From positions 2,233,001 to 2,297,000 of the forward strand of contig NC_007759.1 of assembly GCF_000013405.1 (NCBI RefSeq): 64,000 nucleotides of DNA, written 5' to 3'. The notes under the pieces are model-generated. The model did not search any database. It worked only from the letters and a program-made list of their open reading frames with translations, and had not been told where the DNA came from. Shown here piece after piece: positions 56,748 through 64,000 of the stretch; the first letter of the stretch is position 1, and each line of letters opens with the position of its first letter. Source of the stretch: Syntrophus aciditrophicus SB (lineage in GTDB: Bacteria > Desulfobacterota > Syntrophia > Syntrophales > Syntrophaceae). The translations under genes were made by a program, and so were the position numbers.

Positions 56748-57297
56748 AACTTTTATGCCATACTGGTCCGGTCTGCGGCAGCGGGAGCGAATCGTCCTGG
56801 GCGGAGGGTTGATCTGCCTTTTTCTGCTCCTGCTTACTCATTTTATTCTCCTGCCCTTTTTCGAAGCAAGGGACAAAATGACCCGTTCGATTGCCCGGCA
56901 GGAAAAGGTTCTTCAGGAACTGACCGAACTGAAAGCGCAATACCAGAGCCTCAAGGGAGGAACCGATGTCCTCCGGCAGGTGATGGAAAGGAGAAGTCCC
57001 GATTTTACCATGGCTTCTCACCTGGATCGGATCATTAACGAAACGGATATGAAATCATGCATTCAGGATTTTCAATCCACGAAATCCCAGGCCGGCGAAG
57101 GATACGATTTAATCCGGACAGAGATTAAAATCGCCCGGGTCACAATGGATCAGCTCATTCAATTTCTTTATCTCGCGGAATCACCGGAATACGGAATCTG
57201 GATAGAGCAGATATCCATTGCCGGAGGCCCTGCGGAAACCGGGTTTTTAAGCGCCACCCTGGCTCTGAAAACTTATGAAAAAACGCCTTCGATATAA
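56737..57297 (+). CDS. gspM: GspM, inner membrane assembly protein
   Basis: The 186-residue bitopic protein has a short cytoplasmic start (YWSGLRQRERIVLGGG), one helix (LICLFLLLLTHFILLPFF) and a periplasmic coiled coil plus small domain. This is the GspM pattern, and it follows gspL directly. Sequence conservation in this family is low, so position is part of the evidence. Confidence 0.88.
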   Translation: MFFKTFMPYWSGLRQRERIVLGGGLICLFLLLLTHFILLPFFEARDKMTRSIARQEKVLQELTELKAQYQSLKGGTDVLRQVMERRSPDFTMASHLDRIINETDMKSCIQDFQSTKSQAGEGYDLIRTEIKIARVTMDQLIQFLYLAESPEYGIWIEQISIAGGPAETGFLSATLALKTYEKTPSI

Positions 57298-57399
57298 GGA
57301 GGAGTCGGAAATCCGTCTCTTCTGCTGAAAACGCCCACTTCATACGGATTGTCGACGAATTCGGAGAAAAGACCTGAAGCCGTCGCAAAGAGGTATTCA

Positions 57400-58257
57400 A
57401 TGTTTAAAACTTTTAACTTATCACATTTCATAAAAGGGAATCCGGGACGGGTTTATCGCATTCTAACCCTCGTCCTGGTTGGCGGGACCGTTCTCTGGAC
57501 GGCATGGAATCTGATTTACAAACTGGGAGCCCCTTTTCCGGGCAAAAAATCACTCCCTCCTGCCCGGCAATCGTCACCCGTAAAGGTCACAATGGAACCG
57601 GCAGCCCCGGCTCAACCCCTTTCGGCTTATTCATCCATCGCGGAAAAGAATCCCTTCGGTATGATTTCCGCGCCTCCCGGCGGACAGAACGCTGAGGGTC
57701 CCCCGCAACCCCCTCCACTGGAACTCGTGGGAACCATCGCTTTCGGGAATACAACGGGATTTGCCGTTCTGAAAGAGGCGGGTCAGGACAACAAGAAGGT
57801 TTACAAGATTGGGGATGCCATCAGTGGAGGAAGGACCCTGGTCCAGGTGAGCAGAAACATGGTCGTTTTCAAAAAGGGAGAAGCGATGGAAACGATTCAT
57901 GCCCGAACGGTCCCTCTGCAATCTTTAACCCTTCAGCAGGGAGATAGCGAGGTTCAGGAGAAACTGGTCGCCCGGAACGAAATGATGAAAAACCTCAACA
58001 ATGTGATTGACGAGAATCTGATCCGCCCTCATTTTACCGATGGGAAAATGGATGGATTTGTGATCGGCAACGTTCCGCCCGACAGTCCCCTCAAGGCCAG
58101 GGGATTCGAAAGCGGTGATCTGCTGCAGGGCATCAACAACAAACCCATCAAGGAACCCGATGATGTTTTCCTGCTTCAGTCCCTGAAGAATGATTCCGGA
58201 AAGGTCACTTACAACATCAAGAGGCAGGGGCGATCCATGGTGCTGAGCACGCCTTAA
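57400..58257 (+). CDS. gspC: GspC, inner membrane protein with PDZ domain
   Basis: GspC connects the inner platform to the secretin and takes part in substrate choice. The 285-residue protein has one helix (YRILTLVLVGGTVLWTAWNLI), a Pro-rich linker, and the HR domain (ELVGTIAFGNTTGFAVLKEAG ... KVYKIGDAISGGRTL). A C-terminal PDZ domain (FVIGNVPPDSPLKARGFESGD) follows. The ATG at 57400 follows AAGAGG; an upstream TTG frame is less likely. It lies at the end of the cluster instead of the beginning. Confidence 0.9.
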   Translation: MFKTFNLSHFIKGNPGRVYRILTLVLVGGTVLWTAWNLIYKLGAPFPGKKSLPPARQSSPVKVTMEPAAPAQPLSAYSSIAEKNPFGMISAPPGGQNAEGPPQPPPLELVGTIAFGNTTGFAVLKEAGQDNKKVYKIGDAISGGRTLVQVSRNMVVFKKGEAMETIHARTVPLQSLTLQQGDSEVQEKLVARNEMMKNLNNVIDENLIRPHFTDGKMDGFVIGNVPPDSPLKARGFESGDLLQGINNKPIKEPDDVFLLQSLKNDSGKVTYNIKRQGRSMVLSTP

Positions 58258-58321
58258 GAAGAGGAAACGGAAGCACCCTGGTTCCTGCAGACGTTCATCT
58301 CCCGGCAAACTCCGGGAACTG

Positions 58322-58361
58322 TCCGGAGCTTTCCCCCCGGGAGAGGCTCCGGAATTTTTTA
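58322..58361 (+). terminator. intrinsic terminator of the type II cluster
   Basis: TCCGGAGC (58322-58329) pairs with GCTCCGGA (58346-58353), followed by ATTTTTT. It lies about 65 bases after gspC and ends the secretion transcript. Confidence 0.8.
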
Positions 58362-58495
58362 TTGCTTTTCCCGGTACAGGCTGTATATAAGGCAGCATGA
58401 GCCTGCGATTCCCTATGCGTGGGTTAAAAATATCGGCGGATTTTTCAGGAAAAAGAACAGCCCCCTCGGCAGAATCCAAAAGGAGCCTTTCGTTT

Positions 58496-58876
58496 ATGCC
58501 CGGTGTTTTTGAAATCAGCATTGAAGAGCAGTTTTCAGCGGCCCATGCACTGCGGAACTATCCCGGAAACTGTGAACACCTTCATGGTCATAACTGGGCC
58601 GTCGAGGTCACCGTCGAGTGCGAGGAGTTGAATGAAATCGGAATCGGCATCGATTTCCGGGAGGTCAAGCAATCCGTGCGGGAGGCTCTGCATCGCCTGG
58701 ATCATGTCAACCTGAATGAACTGCCGCAGTTCTGCGACATCAACCCCTCATCGGAAAACATCGCCCGTCATCTCTACAACGAACTGAGTCGGAAACTGAA
58801 TACGGAAAAGATCAGGGTCTCACGGGTCAGGGTTTCCGAAACGCCGACAAGCAAAGCCTCTTACCGGGAGATATGA
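58496..58876 (+). CDS. queD: QueD, 6-carboxy-tetrahydropterin synthase
   Basis: QueD makes 6-carboxy-tetrahydropterin from dihydroneopterin triphosphate in queuosine synthesis. The 126-residue enzyme has FSAAHALRNYPGNCEHLHGHNW with the zinc His residues and the catalytic Cys, GIGIDFREVKQ, and DHVNLNELPQF followed by PSSENIARHLY. AAGGAG ten bases before the ATG at 58496 sets the start. queE follows at once. Confidence 0.96.
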   Translation: MPGVFEISIEEQFSAAHALRNYPGNCEHLHGHNWAVEVTVECEELNEIGIGIDFREVKQSVREALHRLDHVNLNELPQFCDINPSSENIARHLYNELSRKLNTEKIRVSRVRVSETPTSKASYREI

Positions 58877-58877
58877 G

Positions 58878-59525
58878 GTGCCCCTGAAGGTCAACGAGAT
58901 TTTCTACAGCATTCAGGGAGAATCCTCCTTTATCGGCATTCCCTGCGTTTTCGTCCGGCTGACCGGCTGCAATCTCCGCTGCTCCTACTGCGACACCCGT
59001 TACGCCTACGAGGAAGGAACGCTGTGGGACATCCCCGACATTCTCGACCGGATATCCTCTTATCATTGTCCTCTCGTGGAAATCACGGGAGGGGAACCCC
59101 TGATCCAGAAGGAAACACCCCTTCTGATCCGCGATCTGCTGGACAGAGGATGCCATGTTCTGCTGGAAACCAATGGATCGAGACCCATTCGTACAATCGA
59201 TGAACGCTGTGTACGGATTGTGGATATCAAATGCCCCTCCAGTGGGGAAAGCCGGAGCAACGATTACCGCAACCTGGATGATCTCACCGGACAGGATGAA
59301 ATCAAGTTCGTCCTGGGCGAGAGAAAGGATTACGAGTTCGCTAAGGAAATCCTCATTTCCCGGAATCTGGCAAACCGGATCTCCCATCCCCCCATCTTTT
59401 CTCCTGTCACCAATAGCCTTGATCCAAAAAAGCTGGTCCGATGGATTCTGGAAGATCATCTTCCTGTCCGTTTTCAGCTCCAGCTTCACAAAATCCTGTG
59501 GGGAAACGATGTGCGGGGTGTTTGA
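58878..59525 (+). CDS. queE: QueE, 7-carboxy-7-deazaguanine synthase
   Basis: A radical SAM enzyme that contracts the pterin ring to 7-carboxy-7-deazaguanine. The 215-residue protein shows EIFYSIQGESSFIGIPCVFVR, the iron-sulfur motif CNLRCSYC, ITGGEPLIQ and VDIKCPSSGE. Its CxxxCxxC spacing is the canonical one. It starts with GTG at 58878, one base after the queD stop. Confidence 0.96.
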   Translation: MPLKVNEIFYSIQGESSFIGIPCVFVRLTGCNLRCSYCDTRYAYEEGTLWDIPDILDRISSYHCPLVEITGGEPLIQKETPLLIRDLLDRGCHVLLETNGSRPIRTIDERCVRIVDIKCPSSGESRSNDYRNLDDLTGQDEIKFVLGERKDYEFAKEILISRNLANRISHPPIFSPVTNSLDPKKLVRWILEDHLPVRFQLQLHKILWGNDVRGV

Positions 59526-59559
59526 AACTAGGGAAAAGACTCCAAGAGGCGGCAGGGAA

Positions 59560-59620
59560 AAGCCGGTGCAGTCGCATGTTTACATCATATCGAGGATACA
59601 GAGACGAAGCCGGTGCAGTC
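59560..59620 (+). repeat. 14-base direct repeat in the queE-queC gap
   Basis: AAGCCGGTGCAGTC occurs at 59560-59573 and again at 59607-59620, 47 bases apart. The gap (59526-59670) has no gene. It resembles small dispersed elements, or it may be a remnant of a local duplication. Confidence 0.6.
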
Positions 59621-59670
59621 AGATGAGGAAAGACGACCTGGCATAAAAAGTTAAAACATGAGGCATTTGT

Positions 59671-60366
59671 ATGAGTCCAAAGAAAAAGGCCGTTGTCCTG
59701 CTCAGCGGCGGGCTGGATTCCGCCACCACCATGGCAATCGCGAAAGCGGAAAACTATGAACTTTACGCCCTCACCTTCCAGTACGGCCAGCGCCACGCCG
59801 TCGAACTGGAGGCGGCCAGGCGCATCGCCGCCGCTCTGGGCGCGAAGGAGCATCTTTTTATTTCTATTGATTTAAGAATCATCGGGGGATCAGCCCTTAC
59901 AGGGCCTTTTGAAGTCCCGAAAAAACAGGAGGGAGAAGAGACATCGGCGGAAATTCCCGTAACCTACGTCCCAGCCAGAAACACCATCTTCCTCTCCTAC
60001 GCCCTGGCATGGGCAGAGGTCTTACAGATATCGGAAATCTTTATCGGCGTGAACGCGGTGGATTACAGCGGATATCCCGACTGCCGTCCTGAATATATTA
60101 CAGCCTTTGAAGCCATGGCCAATCTCGCCATCAAGGCGGCTGTGGAAGGCACAATGCGCGTGAAAATCCGCACCCCGCTGATTGATCTCTCCAAGGCGGA
60201 CATCATTCGCAAGGGCATGGCCCTGAGTGTGGACTATGGACTGACCCACAGCTGCTACGATCCCTTGCCTGATGGAAAGCCCTGCGGGCAATGCGACAGT
60301 TGTCATCTCCGCAGAAAGGGATTCCGGGAGGCCGGTTTCGATGATCCGGCGTTTTCTGAAACGTAA
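59671..60366 (+). CDS. queC: QueC, 7-cyano-7-deazaguanine synthase
   Basis: QueC turns 7-carboxy-7-deazaguanine to preQ0 with ATP and ammonia. The 231-residue enzyme has the PP-loop [47 protein letters not shown], and a four-Cys zinc site in [18 protein letters not shown]. With queD and queE it completes preQ0 synthesis from the pterin precursor; queF is not in the window. Confidence 0.97.
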   Translation: MSPKKKAVVLLSGGLDSATTMAIAKAENYELYALTFQYGQRHAVELEAARRIAAALGAKEHLFISIDLRIIGGSALTGPFEVPKKQEGEETSAEIPVTYVPARNTIFLSYALAWAEVLQISEIFIGVNAVDYSGYPDCRPEYITAFEAMANLAIKAAVEGTMRVKIRTPLIDLSKADIIRKGMALSVDYGLTHSCYDPLPDGKPCGQCDSCHLRRKGFREAGFDDPAFSET

Positions 60367-60418
60367 CTTTTAAAGGGAAAAAATTCTTCCGTGAAATACG
60401 ATTGGAAAAGATAAACAA

Positions 60419-61027
60419 ATGAAATCAAATTATGAAATATATCGAACACTTCTGTCTCGCATTGCCGCATTTATATGTTTGTTTTTTTTCTTCACTACAC
60501 AGAGTTACTGGGAATCAAAGAATGAATACATTTCATTTTCCTTGTTCTTAGCAGGCATCATTCTTGTCGCTATTGCCTCATTGGGGAGAATGTGGTGTTC
60601 ACTTTACATTGCCGGCTACAAAGATGACATCCTGGTTACAAAAGGTCCGTATTCCCTGTGTCGAAACCCTTTGTATTTTTTCAGCATGATCGGAGTGGCC
60701 GGAATTGGCTTTGCTACCGAAACTCTCACTTTTCCAATAGCTTTCGCTATCCTCTTTGCCCTCTATTATCCTTCTGTTATCAAAAGTGAAGAAAAACGCC
60801 TCAAGCAATTATTTGGAATTGAGTTTGAGCGATACAAAAGCAGAGTGCCTGCTTTTTTCCCAAAGCTCTCGACCTTTGATGAACCTGAAATTTACTCTGT
60901 TAAACCGGCAGTTTACAGGGACCACATGTTCAGTGCCCTGTGGTTTGTCTGGCTGGTTGGCATACTTGAGGTCATTGAGGGATTTAAGGAAATCGGACTG
61001 CTTAAAGCATTATGGACAATTTATTAA
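60419..61027 (+). CDS. isoprenylcysteine-type methyltransferase family membrane protein
   Basis: The 202-residue membrane protein has four or five helices and the ICMT/PEMT signature VTKGPYSLCRNPLYFFSMIGV, which binds SAM, and KSEEKRLKQLFGIEFERYKSRV near the end. These enzymes methylate cysteine carboxyl groups, phospholipids or small molecules; the bacterial substrates are mostly unknown. The DNA is AT-richer than its neighbours, which may point to transfer. It begins 52 bases after queC. Confidence 0.85.
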   Translation: MKSNYEIYRTLLSRIAAFICLFFFFTTQSYWESKNEYISFSLFLAGIILVAIASLGRMWCSLYIAGYKDDILVTKGPYSLCRNPLYFFSMIGVAGIGFATETLTFPIAFAILFALYYPSVIKSEEKRLKQLFGIEFERYKSRVPAFFPKLSTFDEPEIYSVKPAVYRDHMFSALWFVWLVGILEVIEGFKEIGLLKALWTIY

Positions 61028-61157
61028 TTCATGTCAGCAATCAGACCTGACAAAACGCTTATATTTTCTCTCTTTATTTGTTAAGAGAGCTGCGGCCGAT
61101 TGAGATGATTTTCATTGGCTGGCGGAACCATCAACAAGGAATCTGTCCCCCGCGGTC

Positions 61158-62282
61158 TCAACCATCCTTCATCATTTCCAGAACCAGATGTTCAAAAGAT
61201 TTTTGCGGTTTGACTCTCATCTCAATGCTCAAAAAACAGGCGGGCAAGGCCAATTTTTCCATTGGCGCCAATTTGATTTCATCCTTTTCCGTGGTCACGA
61301 TCATCTCCGCTCGGGCTTCCTTCGCCGTGCGTTCAATAAAGGCCAGATCTGAAGAATCATAGCGGTGATGATCCGGATAGGCCAGGAACTCGACGATTTC
61401 CGCGCCTAAAGACTCCAGTGTTTTCCGGAACTGTTCCGGGACGCCGATGCCGGCAAAAGCACAGATCCGTTCCCCCGCCAGGTATTGGAGATCCATCTTC
61501 CGTCCCCCATCCAGGGAAATCAGGGCGCAGGGTTGGTGGATCCCTCTGAAAATCGGGCTGCTGCGCAGTAAAACCGCCCCGGAGTCTCCGGTTTCAACCT
61601 GAGTCCCTGCCGCTTCTCCCGAAGTTCTATTATGCATTCCCCCTGTCCGGATCACGATGTCCGCCCGTCGCAGGGCCCTTGTCGGCGGTTCGCGCAAAGG
61701 TCCCCTGGGCAGAAGAAAACCGTTCCCCCATGGCCGGTCGGAATCCAGCAACACGATGTTGATATCCCGGAAGAGACGGCGATGCTGGAAACCATCGTCC
61801 AGAATAAGGACATCGGCGCCCATGCGTTCGATCGCATTTCTGCCCGTGAGACAGCGGTCCGACCCGGTCAGAACGGGAATCCCGGGGACGCTTCGGGCAA
61901 TGAGCACCGGCTCGTCGCCTCCCTCCAGCGGACTCATCAGGATCGAAGCTCCGTCGCTGACAATATTGACCGGCGCCTTTCCTTTTCCTCCGTAACCCCG
62001 GCTCAACACTGCCGGACGATATCCTAAGTCCTTGAGCAGGCGTGCCAGCAGGATCACCATGGGCGTTTTTCCCGTACCGCCCGCGGTGACGTTCCCCACG
62101 CTGATCACCCTGCAGGGCAGTCTGACGGACCTGAAGAGTTCCCGATCATAGAAATCGTTTCTGAGGACAACCCCAACTCGGTAAAACAGGGAAAAGACTT
62201 CCAGCAGGAGGGCGAAGGGGCTTCTATCTTTACGGGGCCCGGGATCCTCCCAGAGCCGGCGGCATCGTTCTCGAACATTCAT
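61158..62282 (-). CDS. lpxK: LpxK, tetraacyldisaccharide 4'-kinase
   Basis: LpxK phosphorylates the 4' position of the lipid A disaccharide at the inner membrane. The 374-residue enzyme starts with a hydrophobic N-terminal helix, has the P-loop ISVGNVTAGGTGKTPMVILLA, then AVLSRGYGGKGK, DEPVLIA, ADVLILDDGFQHRRL (Walker B region) and FAGIGVPEQF. It lies 15 bases after msbA on the same strand. Confidence 0.95.
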   Translation of the reverse strand: MNVRERCRRLWEDPGPRKDRSPFALLLEVFSLFYRVGVVLRNDFYDRELFRSVRLPCRVISVGNVTAGGTGKTPMVILLARLLKDLGYRPAVLSRGYGGKGKAPVNIVSDGASILMSPLEGGDEPVLIARSVPGIPVLTGSDRCLTGRNAIERMGADVLILDDGFQHRRLFRDINIVLLDSDRPWGNGFLLPRGPLREPPTRALRRADIVIRTGGMHNRTSGEAAGTQVETGDSGAVLLRSSPIFRGIHQPCALISLDGGRKMDLQYLAGERICAFAGIGVPEQFRKTLESLGAEIVEFLAYPDHHRYDSSDLAFIERTAKEARAEMIVTTEKDEIKLAPMEKLALPACFLSIEMRVKPQKSFEHLVLEMMKDG

Positions 62283-62297
62283 GTGAATTTCCGTCCA

Positions 62298-64000
62298 TCA
62301 GGAATCGTTCCGCCCAACCTCTTCCCCGACCTTGTCTTCCTTGAATTGCAACTGATGGAGTTTGTAATATTCCCCTCTCCGGGCCAGCAGCGTTTCATGG
62401 GCGCCTTCTTCCACAATTTCGCCCTTGACCAGCACGACGATCCGGTCGGCATTGCGGATCGTGGACAGACGATGGGCGATCACCAGGGTCGTCCTCCCCT
62501 TCATGAGACGTTCCAGGGCCTCTTGAACTTCCATCTCCGCCTCCGTATCCAGAGACGAGGTGGCTTCATCCAGGATCAGGATAGGGGCATTCTTCAGCAG
62601 CGCCCGGGCAATGGAAATCCGTTGACGTTCTCCTCCCGAAAGCTTTGTGCCCAGTTCGCCGATGACCGTATCGTATCCTTCAGGAAGATTCACAATGAAA
62701 TCGTGGGCATTGGCCGCTCTGGCCGCCTCGATGATCTCCTTTTCCGAACAGCCCTGGCTGCCGTAAGCGATATTGTTTCTCACCGTATCGTTGAACAGGA
62801 TCGTCTGCTGCGTGACGATCCCGATCTGACGGCGCAGCGATATCAGCGAGACATCACGGATGTCATGCCCGTCGATGAGGATCTGCCCGGCAGTCACATC
62901 GTAAAAACGAGGGATCAGATTGACCAGCGTCGTTTTTCCGCCGCCGCTCATTCCGACAAAAGCCACCACTTCGCCTGCACGGATGGTCAGATTGATGTTC
63001 CGCAACACCGGTGTATCATCATAGGCAAAGGAGATATTGCGGATTTCGATTTTTTCGGATATCCGGGGAAGCTCCACGGCTTCATCCCGGTCGACAATAT
63101 CGGGAACAAGATCGATGATGCTGAAAACCCGCTGGGCGCCGGCAATCCCCTGCTGAATCGTGTTGTTGACGTTCGTCAGCCGCTTGACCGGTTCGTAAAG
63201 CATGATCAGCGCCGTCAGGAAGGAAAAAAAGGTACCCGGGGTGGAAGACCCCTTGATGACCTGGTAGCCTCCATAAAAAATGATGGCGGCAATGCCGATT
63301 CCACCCAGAAATTCCATGAAGGGACTGGAAAGGGCGTTGATCGAAACAGATTTCAGGGCCAGATGCATCAGCTTCTCGTTTTCCCTGGCAAAGCGCTGAT
63401 TTTCATGGGCTTCCATGCAGAAGGCCCTGACAATGCGCGTCCCGGAAATGGTCTCCTGAAGGAGGGTGGTGAGACTGCCCATGGTCACCTGGGTCCGGGT
63501 GGCGACGCTTCTCATTTTCTGACCGAATTTGGCAATGGGATAAATCGTCAGGGGGAAAACGATCATGGCGATAATAGCCAGCTGCCAGTCCCGGTAGAAG
63601 ATGACGAACACCAGACAGATCAGGGTAAATGAATCTTTCATGAGACTCGTCACCGCGTCGGATACGGTGCCCTGAATGGAATTCACGTCATTGGTGATCC
63701 GCGACATGAGAACGCCCGTGGGATTTTTCGAAAAGAACGACAGAGACTGCTTCTGGATCTGTTCATAGAGCCGGTTCCGCAGATCGGCAACGATCCGCTG
63801 GCCGATGAAACTCATCAGTATGGCCTGGAAATAACTGCATCCCCCCTTGACCAGATAGATCAGGATAATCGCCAGGGGAATCCATTTGAGCATTTCCGCA
63901 TTCCTGTCGAGAAAAATGTCATCCAGGGCCGGCTTGACAAGAAAGGCCAGGGATGACGTTAAAGCCCCCGCGATCAGCATGCAGACCATGGCCACCGCGA
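62298..64000 (-). CDS. msbA: MsbA-type lipid A / lipopolysaccharide exporter, N-terminus cut off
   Basis: This ABC half-transporter flips lipid A core across the inner membrane. The window holds about 567 codons up to the stop at 62298; the first residues lie beyond base 64000. The membrane domain begins inside the first helix and includes ITNDVNSIQGTVSDA. The ATPase has Walker A VGMSGGGKTTLVNLIPRFY, LSGGERQRISIARALL, Walker B ILILDEATSSLD and VIAHRLSTI. The lpxK gene next to it supports MsbA over a drug exporter. Confidence 0.93.
   Translation of the reverse strand, partial: AVAMVCMLIAGALTSSLAFLVKPALDDIFLDRNAEMLKWIPLAIILIYLVKGGCSYFQAILMSFIGQRIVADLRNRLYEQIQKQSLSFFSKNPTGVLMSRITNDVNSIQGTVSDAVTSLMKDSFTLICLVFVIFYRDWQLAIIAMIVFPLTIYPIAKFGQKMRSVATRTQVTMGSLTTLLQETISGTRIVRAFCMEAHENQRFARENEKLMHLALKSVSINALSSPFMEFLGGIGIAAIIFYGGYQVIKGSSTPGTFFSFLTALIMLYEPVKRLTNVNNTIQQGIAGAQRVFSIIDLVPDIVDRDEAVELPRISEKIEIRNISFAYDDTPVLRNINLTIRAGEVVAFVGMSGGGKTTLVNLIPRFYDVTAGQILIDGHDIRDVSLISLRRQIGIVTQQTILFNDTVRNNIAYGSQGCSEKEIIEAARAANAHDFIVNLPEGYDTVIGELGTKLSGGERQRISIARALLKNAPILILDEATSSLDTEAEMEVQEALERLMKGRTTLVIAHRLSTIRNADRIVVLVKGEIVEEGAHETLLARRGEYYKLHQLQFKEDKVGEEVGRNDS

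Noticed and set aside
58397-58495. preQ1 riboswitch before queD
   Set aside because: The required C-rich loop and A-rich tail pairing are not present.
62283-63632. 449-codon plus-strand frame opposite msbA
   Set aside because: Shadow of the ABC transporter; no family features.

Overview
The window comes from a Gram-negative anaerobe and reads most like a member of the Syntrophales (Desulfobacterota, formerly Deltaproteobacteria), close to Syntrophus. The evidence is lipid A genes (lpxC, lpxK, msbA), BamD, a complete type II secretion cluster, two fused ADP-forming acyl-CoA synthetases, a sirtuin, and a mix of Gram-negative core genes with pyrR and several DUF families common in that group. 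The genus is an inference from gene content, not from a marker alignment. Nothing looks like a prophage, insertion sequence, CRISPR array or defence island, and I found no rRNA or tRNA gene.

Layout. 0-7 kb: the end of an AttH-like lipocalin hydrolase, a beta-alpha ordered acyl-CoA synthetase, DUF2784, a decayed SRAP/YedK gene, yhbY, a DUF4404-TM2 pair and lpxC. 7-11.2 kb (minus): yqeY-dnaG-rpoD, in which RpoD region 4.2 is strikingly abnormal. 11.5-15.4 kb (minus): hisI-hisG(frameshifted)-hisB-lipoprotein-hisA-HIT. 15.7-24.4 kb: a second acyl-CoA synthetase with the opposite domain order, a duplicated CQLG-motif protein, a nucleoside phosphorylase, trxA, bamD, a fused APH/P-loop kinase, a sirtuin and mazG. 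24.5-30.9 kb: queA-tgt-yajC-secD-secF-DUF456-lepB. 30.9-39.0 kb: an Nramp-related transporter paired with a soluble MgtE-like sensor, then pyrR-pyrB-pyrC, mgtE and recO. 39.1-43.1 kb: glyQ-glyS and a tandem uspA pair. 43.1-46.6 kb is poorly coding and holds unknown small genes and an amidohydrolase. 46.6-58.3 kb: an exported FN3 protein followed by gspD-E-F-G-H-I-J-K-L-M-C. 58.5-64 kb: queD-queE-queC, an isoprenylcysteine-type methyltransferase, then lpxK and msbA (cut by the window end).

How the genes fit together. Five queuosine genes (queA, tgt, queD, queE, queC) lie in two blocks. Protein export (YajC-SecD-SecF-LepB) and the type II machine give a path from cytoplasm to outside, and the FN3 protein is a candidate substrate. 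lpxC, lpxK and msbA cover the committed step, the 4'-kinase and the flippase of lipid A. Two different magnesium import designs sit within 8 kb of each other around the pyrimidine operon.

The most unusual observation is the principal sigma factor, whose -35 recognition helix is replaced in frame by an acidic segment although TTGACA-like boxes occur upstream of several genes here. Other points are the split Nramp/MgtE-N pair, one-base frameshifts in hisG and in the SRAP remnant, and a 53-codon gene with a good ribosome binding site.
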